DNA of 13,053 nt from an uncultured Flavobacteriales bacterium (GTDB taxonomy: Bacteria; Bacteroidota; Bacteroidia; Flavobacteriales_D; Sanyastnellaceae): positions 1 to 13,053 of the forward strand of contig CAJXOV010000019.1 of assembly GCA_913057815.1 (NCBI GenBank), written 5' to 3'. This document shows positions 8,380 to 13,053 of the stretch, piece by piece (positions within the stretch are counted from its first letter, which is position 1; each line of letters begins with the position of its first letter). The notes beneath the pieces were generated by a model that did no database searches, was not told the origin of the DNA, and saw only the letters and a list, made by a program, of their open reading frames with translations. Both the position numbers and the translations under genes were made by a program.

Positions 8380-8670
8380 ATGTTCGATATAACTCCTCAA
8401 CGAATTGATAAAGACGAAATCGGCTCTTTACATTTTCCTAATCAGGCCCTAGATCATTCTAAAGAAAAGCTCAGCTACCTTACTAAAGCGTTGCAAAAAG
8501 CTTTGAAAATCGGCAACTCATATAAGAATAAGATTAAAATAGTTTTTTACGATGCTACTGGATTAAAAGAAGTGGAAACTACAGTGTGGAACTCAACAAC
8601 TGAGAATGTAGTGCTGAAAAACGGAATCTGTATTCCATTTAATAGGGTCGTGGATGTCAAGTACGCCTAA
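8380..8670 (+). CDS. Conserved-looking 96-residue hypothetical protein
   Basis: This is a small soluble acidic/basic protein with no signal peptide or membrane segment. Residues about 25-45 (DHSKEKLSYLTKALQKALKIGNSY) are likely helical. Residues about 48-96 (KNKIKIVFYDATGLKEVETTVWNSTTENVVLKNGICIPFNRVVDVKYA) read as a run of beta strands forming a small barrel or roll. From memory, short Flavobacteriia proteins share the pattern 'KIxFxDxxGxKxVETTxW...LKxGxxIPxxRI', but none has a function I can name. The ATG at 8380 follows an A-rich leader (AATACACTTAACC) without a Shine-Dalgarno site. Its TAA (8668-8670) overlaps the TAG of the convergent antiporter gene. Confidence 0.75.
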   Translation: MFDITPQRIDKDEIGSLHFPNQALDHSKEKLSYLTKALQKALKIGNSYKNKIKIVFYDATGLKEVETTVWNSTTENVVLKNGICIPFNRVVDVKYA

Positions 8671-10352
8671 GACTTAGCTTCTCTCAGTTTTTTAATTTTA
8701 AAATCAAAAATCCCGAATGCTATGGTCATTAATGGACTTACTAGATTAAAAATACAGTAAATCCAATATGTTCCTGTAGCTACACCGAGAACTCCTGATT
8801 GAGCTACTCCACAAGTATTCCATGGAATAAGCACTGAAGTAACCGTACCGGAGTCTTCTAGTACTCTACTCAGATTCTCTGGAGCCAAGCCTCGTTCTTT
8901 ATAAGCATCTTTAAACATTTTCCCAGGAACCACTATGGCTATGTACTGGTCAGATGCTGTTAGGTTAAAAAAGAAACATGTTCCAGCCGTACTGGCTATT
9001 AATGATCCTGTAGAATTCACTACCGATAAAATAGCTTTAGTAATTCTCTTTAAGAATCCTCCTGCCTGCATAGCTCCACCAAATGTAAGAGCACATATTA
9101 TCAGCCAAACAGTATTCATCATTCCATACATTCCTCCAGCTTTTAGTAAGCTTGATCTATTGGCATCCTCTACTTCAAAAAGATCATTGATTCGTGAATT
9201 TTCTGCTGCGAAAAAATCTGTTGTTTCTAAGGCCATTGTGTAGAAAATAGCTTTATATCCAGCAGCTCCATAATTATCATAGGCTTGCGCTTTTACAGTG
9301 TACTCAGTACTAAATGGGATAGTATTATCGAAACTTATAGATCTTTTATCTGAATTAAACTTATAATCTGTTCCAGAGATGAGTTCATCGTCTCCCATAA
9401 AAATGGAAACACTTTCTGGAAGTATTAAACATTCATCACAAAGTGTCATTTGAGCATCCATACTCTCTTTTTCAATAGAGTAACTTCCAATTTCTTTGAC
9501 CACATCAGGCTGAAAAATAACAGCAAATACTCCACCTAATAATGCACCTATAAATAATGCAGGTATAGTCGGTACTTTTTTAATAATAAGAGCTATAACG
9601 GTTATAGGAACAAGGAACAACCATCCACTGATGTTGAATTTTTCTGAAATAATTCCTTGCAACGCTAAAACTTTATCTGCATCTCCTTCTCCTCCTTGTA
9701 CAAAACCGACTATAAGAAATACGATTAGCGCTATAGAAATACTAGGGACAGTAGTCCAAAGCATGTGTTTGATATGTGTAAATAAATCAGTCCCAGCTAT
9801 GGCAGGAGCTAAGTTAGTAGTGTCTGAAAGAGGTGACATTTTATCTCCGAAATAAGCTCCAGAAATAATAGCTCCAGCACTCCATCCTATGTCTATTCCT
9901 AATATTTGACCGATGGCTATTAACGCTATTCCTACGGTGGCTATGGTGCTCCATGAGCTTCCAGTGGCTAGTGAAACTATAGCACAAATCACACAAGAAG
10001 CTGCCAAGAAAATACTAGGATTTAAAACCTCTAAACCGTAATAAATCATGGCAGGAACCACACCACTAATTAGCCAAGTTCCAGCCAAGGAACCTATCAA
10101 TAGAAGAATGATAACCGCACCCATAGCACTTTGTATACCATCTATAATCCCGTTATAAAAATGCTCGTAGCTTCTGCCGAATTTAAGTCCTACTATCCCT
10201 GCCACACCAGCTGCGGCTAACAATGCTATTTGATTCGGTCCATAACTAGAATCAGCTCCAAAGTATAAAACGTTTAAAGCCAAAAGTGCCATTAATACTA
10301 TAATGGGAATAAACGAAGCGCCTAATGTGGGCATTTTAAGGTTAGAGTCCAT
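8667..10352 (-). CDS. nhaC: NhaC family Na+/H+ antiporter with an inserted beta-rich domain
   Basis: A polytopic inner-membrane protein of 561 residues, longer than the roughly 460-500 usual for NhaC. Conserved family blocks are present: ATGSSWSTIATVGIALIAIG (129-148), GAYFGDKMSPLSDTTNLAP (165-183), WLIICALTFGGAMQAGGFL (416-434) and DSGTVTSVLIPWNTCG (500-515). The family exchanges cytoplasmic Na+ for external H+ for pH and salt homeostasis, which would suit a marine or saline habitat (inference). Between the hydrophobic segment ending at residue 280 (VFAVIFQPDVV) and GYKAIFYTMALET (365-377) lies an extra stretch, about 295-365. It holds a CDEC pair (305-308) and strand-like sequence (SVSIFMGDDELISGTDY, STEYTVKAQAYDNYG). 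It looks like a small Ig-like domain in a loop. The frame is intact throughout. The gene ends overlap with the convergent 96-residue gene. Only a weak promoter (AAACTTTG) is visible upstream. Confidence 0.92.
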   Translation of the reverse strand: MDSNLKMPTLGASFIPIIVLMALLALNVLYFGADSSYGPNQIALLAAAGVAGIVGLKFGRSYEHFYNGIIDGIQSAMGAVIILLLIGSLAGTWLISGVVPAMIYYGLEVLNPSIFLAASCVICAIVSLATGSSWSTIATVGIALIAIGQILGIDIGWSAGAIISGAYFGDKMSPLSDTTNLAPAIAGTDLFTHIKHMLWTTVPSISIALIVFLIVGFVQGGEGDADKVLALQGIISEKFNISGWLFLVPITVIALIIKKVPTIPALFIGALLGGVFAVIFQPDVVKEIGSYSIEKESMDAQMTLCDECLILPESVSIFMGDDELISGTDYKFNSDKRSISFDNTIPFSTEYTVKAQAYDNYGAAGYKAIFYTMALETTDFFAAENSRINDLFEVEDANRSSLLKAGGMYGMMNTVWLIICALTFGGAMQAGGFLKRITKAILSVVNSTGSLIASTAGTCFFFNLTASDQYIAIVVPGKMFKDAYKERGLAPENLSRVLEDSGTVTSVLIPWNTCGVAQSGVLGVATGTYWIYCIFNLVSPLMTIAFGIFDFKIKKLREAKS

Positions 10353-10365
10353 TGGAGGATTTATT

Positions 10366-10380
10366 TATTGCGTAGCAATA
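10366..10380. repeat. Short hairpin in the antiporter leader
   Basis: TATTGC (10366-10371) and GCAATA (10375-10380) form a perfect 6-bp stem with a 3-nt loop, 14 nt upstream of the antiporter start codon on the minus strand. If it is in the transcript it could influence translation. At this length it may also be chance. Confidence 0.3.
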
Positions 10381-10486
10381 TAAGGATGCAAAGTTTAAGA
10401 TTTAGTCTAAGATGAACACAAAGTCAAAGTTCAATAAAAACTTAGGATTTGGAAAAATTCACTCTATGATGGATTAATTTAGAGTG

Positions 10487-10624
10487 ATGATGTTTATGAT
10501 ATATGTTATAGCCTGTTTGGTCATCATTTATTTAGCCACTAAAAGGAAAAGCAGAAAACAAAGGAATCCGAATTCACGAGCAAACTTCAAGATCAAAAGA
10601 GGCTCCGAGAATCAGGAATTATAA
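10487..10624 (+). CDS. Probable 45-residue single-span membrane peptide
   Basis: This open frame runs from ATG 10487 to TAA 10624. Alternative starts are the ATGs at 10490 and 10496. The peptide begins MMFMIYVIACLVIIYLA, one hydrophobic segment of about 17 residues. A strongly basic tail (TKRKSRKQRNPNSRANFKIKRGSENQEL) follows and should stay in the cytoplasm by the positive-inside rule. It occupies an otherwise gene-free stretch of about 320 bp between divergent nhaC and hisS, in the hisS direction. No Shine-Dalgarno site is visible, as for other genes here. I do not recognise a family. The clean TM-plus-basic layout supports a real small protein, but an AT-rich chance frame is not excluded. 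Confidence 0.45.
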   Translation: MMFMIYVIACLVIIYLATKRKSRKQRNPNSRANFKIKRGSENQEL

Positions 10625-10664
10625 ACTTCTTTGAAAACCTAGAAATGCGCGGGCAAAACCATAG

Positions 10665-10692
10665 TTGGTAGTTGTGTGGTTTGTTACTTTTG
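10665..10692 (+). promoter_or_regulatory. Bacteroidota-type promoter for hisS
   Basis: TTG (10665-10667) is followed after 17 nt by TACTTTTG (10685-10692), an exact TAnnTTTG -7 element. Transcription would start near 10699, just ahead of the ATG at 10712. That makes the in-frame GTG at 10676, which lies upstream of the -7 box, an unlikely start. Confidence 0.6.
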
Positions 10693-10711
10693 CAACGCAA
10701 TAAAAACCACT

Positions 10712-12094
10712 ATGAGCAAACCTTCTTTACCCAAAGGAACCAGAGATTTCGGACCGGCTGATATGGCCAAAAGAAATTATATTTTCGGTACTATTAAGAC
10801 TGTATTTGAGAAATATGGCTTTATGCCATTAGAGACTCCTGCCATGGAATCACTCCAAACACTTACGGGGAAATACGGTGAAGAGGGAGATCAGTTGATA
10901 TTTAAACTTCTGAATAACGGAGATTTTTTGGCTAAATCGGATAAGGAAGCTATAGCAGCAGGAGATAGTAAAAAAGCGAGTTTCTCAATAAGTAAAAAAG
11001 CTTTGAGGTATGACTTGACAGTTCCATTTGCCCGGTTTGTGGTGATGAATAGGAGTGAGATAGCAATGCCTTTTAAACGTTATCAGATTCAACCTGTATG
11101 GCGTGGAGATAGACCTGGGAAAGGCCGTTACCAAGAGTTTTACCAGTGTGATGCTGATGTAGTAGGCTCTGATAGTTTGTTGAATGAAGCTGATTTAGTG
11201 CGCATATTTGATGAAGTGCTTGATTCATTAAAGTTAGATGGAGTAGTTATCAAATTGAACAATAGAAAAATCCTTTCGGGGTTAGCACAATGGATAGGCA
11301 AAGAAGATGATCTGACGAATCTCACTATTTCTATTGATAAACTGGATAAAGTAGGAGTAGAAGGAGTGGAAAAAGAACTGACCAACCGAGGGTTTACAGA
11401 AGCTGAGATTGATAAGGTGAAAAAATTCCTTTCGGTTAATGGAAGTATTGAAGACAAACTTAACTGGATTAGTGAAAGTTTAAATTCTGAAGAAGCTAAG
11501 AAAGGAGTAGAAGAAGTAAGAGAAATCATTGAAAAAGTAAACCTAACCGGTTTACGCGCTGCGGAATTAGAGTTAGACTTAACACTAGCTCGAGGATTGA
11601 ACTATTACACTGGTGCCATCTTCGAAGTGATCGTAAAAGACAGCGGAATGGGAAGCATCTGCGGTGGTGGACGTTATGATGACTTAACCGGGATATTTGG
11701 ATGGCAAGGAGTTAGCGGAGTAGGAATCTCCTTTGGTGCAGAACGTATCATGGACATAATGAATGAGAGAGAATTATTCCCTTCAGATACTGCTATAACT
11801 ACCCAAGTGATGTTTGTCAACTTCGGTGCAGAGGAAGAAAAGTACTGCGTGAAGTTAGCAGCTGAACTGCGTGATAAAGGTATTAAAACAGAGGTATATC
11901 CAGAAGCGGCCAAAATGAAAAAGCAGATGACCTATGCCAATGCTAAGAACATTTCTTGTGTAGTGATGGCTGGTTCGAATGAAATAGCTATAGGCGAAGT
12001 AAGGCTGAAGAATATGAAAACCAGTCAAGAATATCCAATTTCGTCACCCTTTATTAATTTGGCAGGTTCAATAAATCAATTATTAGCTGAGTAA
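10712..12094 (+). CDS. hisS: Histidyl-tRNA synthetase
   Basis: A class II aminoacyl-tRNA synthetase of 460 residues that charges tRNA-His in the cytoplasm. The start is the ATG giving MSKPSLPKGTRDFGP, the normal N-terminus of Bacteroidota HisRS. Starting at the GTG at 10676 would add a 12-residue extension and is contradicted by the promoter. Motif 2 is WRGDRPGKGRYQEFYQCD (130-147). The histidine-binding HisA block is LARGLNYYTG (292-301), and motif 3 is GVGISFGAERI (336-346). A helical insertion domain lies between motif 2 and HisA (about 170-285), and the C-terminal anticodon-binding domain covers about 365-460 (VMFVNFGAEEEKYCVKLAAELR, then KQMTYANAKN). All catalytic blocks are intact and the length is usual for the phylum. 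It has its own promoter. No convincing terminator was seen in the 63 bp after the stop. Confidence 0.97.
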   Translation: MSKPSLPKGTRDFGPADMAKRNYIFGTIKTVFEKYGFMPLETPAMESLQTLTGKYGEEGDQLIFKLLNNGDFLAKSDKEAIAAGDSKKASFSISKKALRYDLTVPFARFVVMNRSEIAMPFKRYQIQPVWRGDRPGKGRYQEFYQCDADVVGSDSLLNEADLVRIFDEVLDSLKLDGVVIKLNNRKILSGLAQWIGKEDDLTNLTISIDKLDKVGVEGVEKELTNRGFTEAEIDKVKKFLSVNGSIEDKLNWISESLNSEEAKKGVEEVREIIEKVNLTGLRAAELELDLTLARGLNYYTGAIFEVIVKDSGMGSICGGGRYDDLTGIFGWQGVSGVGISFGAERIMDIMNERELFPSDTAITTQVMFVNFGAEEEKYCVKLAAELRDKGIKTEVYPEAAKMKKQMTYANAKNISCVVMAGSNEIAIGEVRLKNMKTSQEYPISSPFINLAGSINQLLAE

Positions 12095-12157
12095 ACTTCG
12101 GAAAAATATAAATCGTAAAATCTAAAAGAACATAATCTTATGTTAAATTGAATTGGG

Positions 12158-13027
12158 ATGAATGATTTTAAGCTTTTAATTGACAATATTACGATAACCC
12201 ATGAGGGCTTACAAGAGCAGGCGGCTAATGCCGTAAATCAAGCCTTAACAATTCGTAATTGGTTAATTGGATATTACATAGTTGAGTATGAACAGAGAGG
12301 CATGGACAGGGCTAGCTATGGTTCGAATCTTTTGAATAACCTTGAAAAACATTTCGAGAATACAGGCGTGAAGAGTATGACAGCTAGAAGATTGAGGGAT
12401 TATCGAGCGTTATATTTTTGTTATCCTCAAATTCGGCAGTCGCTGACCGCCAGATTGGTAAATAGTTCGATTCGGCAGTCACTGACCGCCATATTAACCC
12501 AGAATAATGTAAAAGAAGAAATAACAGAACCCCTAGAGAAAGGTAAAGCAATTAGTGGTGAGCTTCTTATAACTAAACTTTCATTTACGCACCTTGAACA
12601 ACTCATAAGAATTAAGGAAGATCTAAAGCGTACTTTTTATGAAGTGGAATGTATAAAAGGAACATGGAGTGTAAGAGAATTAAAAAGACAAATATCTAGC
12701 TTATACTTTGAACGAACTGGCTTATCTGAAAAGCCAAATAAACTCTCTGAGCTAGTCCATACAAATAAAAATTCTCATTTAGCTACTGATATAATAAAAA
12801 ACATTTATGCTTTTGAATTTCTGGACTTGGATGTTAAACCATTAATGGAAGAGTCAGATTTAGAGACAGCGCTCTTAAATAATCTACAAGAGTTTATTAT
12901 CGAACTTGGAAATGGATTTTGTTTTGAAAAACGACAAAAGAGAATTTTAATCGGAGAAAATTATTACTTCATAGATTTACTATTTTACCATAGAATTTTA
13001 AAATGTCATGTAATTGTGGAGTTAAAG
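12158..13027 (+). CDS. DUF1016/YhcG-type PD-(D/E)XK nuclease, 3' truncated
   Basis: The frame is open from ATG 12158 to the adapter at 13028, giving 290 residues of a protein usually about 330-380 long. The N-terminal DUF1016 domain (about 5-90) reads AVNQALTIRNWLIGYYIVEYEQ, then YGSNLLNNLEKHFE, then SMTARRLRDYRALYFCYPQI. A linker with the duplicated heptad IRQSLTA (92-98, 105-111) follows. The next segment (135-230, LSFTHLEQLIRI, KRTFYEVECIKGTWSVRELKRQI) leads into the nuclease domain. Its visible catalytic pattern is Glu249 (IIELGNGFCFE), Asp273 (YYFIDLLFYHR) and Glu288-Leu-Lys290 (HVIVELK), the last codon before the adapter. The family is predicted to cut nucleic acid and is often found in restriction-modification or other accessory loci. 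Here only hisS is visible beside it. The missing C-terminus is an assembly effect. Family call is firm; activity is inferred. Confidence 0.92.
12431..12491 (+). repeat. In-frame direct repeat of a hairpin-forming 22-mer
   Basis: Two 22-bp copies (12431-12452 and 12470-12491) begin ATTCGGCAGTC and end CTGACCGCCA. They differ only at 12442/12481 (g/a). The period is 39 bp, or 13 codons, so the reading frame is kept and each copy encodes IRQSLTA. Each copy is an imperfect palindrome: GGCAGTC pairs with GACCGCC in 6 of 7 positions around a 3-nt loop. The single difference between copies falls in that loop. The copies are visibly richer in G and C than the flanking gene. Confidence 0.9.
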
Positions 13028-13053
13028 CTGTCTCTTATACACATCTCCGAGCC
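13028..13053 (-). other. Nextera/Tn5 mosaic-end sequencing adapter (artefact)
   Basis: The last 26 bases start with CTGTCTCTTATACACATC and continue CTCCGAGCC. This is the reverse complement of the read-2 Nextera adapter. It cuts the nuclease gene, and any residues read through it (LSLIHISE...) are artefactual. Confidence 0.97.

Noticed and set aside
8935..9243. 102-codon plus-strand frame inside the antiporter gene
   Set aside because: It is antisense to conserved NhaC blocks, with no recognisable features.
9258..9470. Frameshift or misassembly as the cause of the antiporter insert
   Set aside because: The frame is continuous, codon use looks like the rest of the gene, and NhaC blocks resume correctly on both sides, so a genuine insertion is more likely.
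10676..10711. GTG start for hisS
   Set aside because: It lies upstream of a perfect -7 element and adds an atypical N-terminus. The ATG at 10712 gives the standard MSKPSLPKGTRDF start.
11140..11529. 129-codon open frame on the minus strand inside hisS
   Set aside because: It is low-complexity Ser/Leu/Thr-rich antisense of a well-conserved gene, with no domain and no promoter of its own.
12431..12491. CRISPR repeat-spacer unit
   Set aside because: There are only two copies with a 17-nt spacer, inside a conserved open reading frame and in phase with codons, and no cas gene is present.
1..13053. Terminal inverted repeats suggesting a complete 13-kb transposon
   Set aside because: The repeats are the Tn5 mosaic end plus Nextera read-2 bases, no transposase gene is present, and both end genes run straight into the adapters.

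Overview
The window looks like a chromosomal segment from a member of the Bacteroidota, most likely a Flavobacteriia-type bacterium. The sequence is visibly AT-rich. Starts lack clear Shine-Dalgarno sites and have A-rich leaders. Several genes are preceded by a Bacteroidota-type promoter (-33 TTG, -7 TAnnTTTG). One large secreted protein ends in the 'gliding motility-associated' CHU_C domain used by the type IX secretion system (T9SS). No plasmid, phage or insertion-sequence signature was seen. Both ends are untrimmed Nextera (Tn5 mosaic-end) adapter, at 1-23 and 13028-13053. The real insert is therefore 24-13027, and the first and last genes are cut by library ends, not by biology.

Left part (24-6239). 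A 5'-truncated thioredoxin-fold protein, with its CxxC reduced to CVNA, meets tail-to-tail with a LytTR-type response regulator on the minus strand. Upstream of the regulator, also on the minus strand, is a 1493-residue secreted multidomain protein: signal peptide, prodomain, subtilase (S8) domain with intact D/H/S triad, PKD, beta-propeller-like repeats, further PKD/Ig-like domains, and CHU_C. A small inverted repeat and the regulator's own promoter lie between these two minus-strand genes.

Middle (6240-8670). An M16 zinc peptidase is transcribed divergently from the subtilase gene, with its own promoter. A bidirectional terminator separates it from a convergent minus-strand gene for a small lipoprotein with collagen-like triplets. 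A 96-residue conserved-looking hypothetical protein follows on the plus strand. Its stop codon overlaps the stop of the next gene.

Right part (8667-13027). A NhaC-family Na+/H+ antiporter on the minus strand carries a beta-rich insert of about 70 residues. The gap before hisS holds a probable 45-residue single-span membrane peptide. hisS (histidyl-tRNA synthetase) is complete. It is followed by a DUF1016/YhcG-type PD-(D/E)XK nuclease gene that runs off the contig just after its ExK motif. That gene has an in-frame 39-bp-period direct repeat, each copy of which can form a hairpin.

Apart from the pairs noted, the genes look like independently transcribed units, and no coherent multigene operon or complete new system is visible. 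The observations most worth following are the repeat-bearing nuclease linker, the domain inserted in the antiporter, and the protease/propeller architecture.
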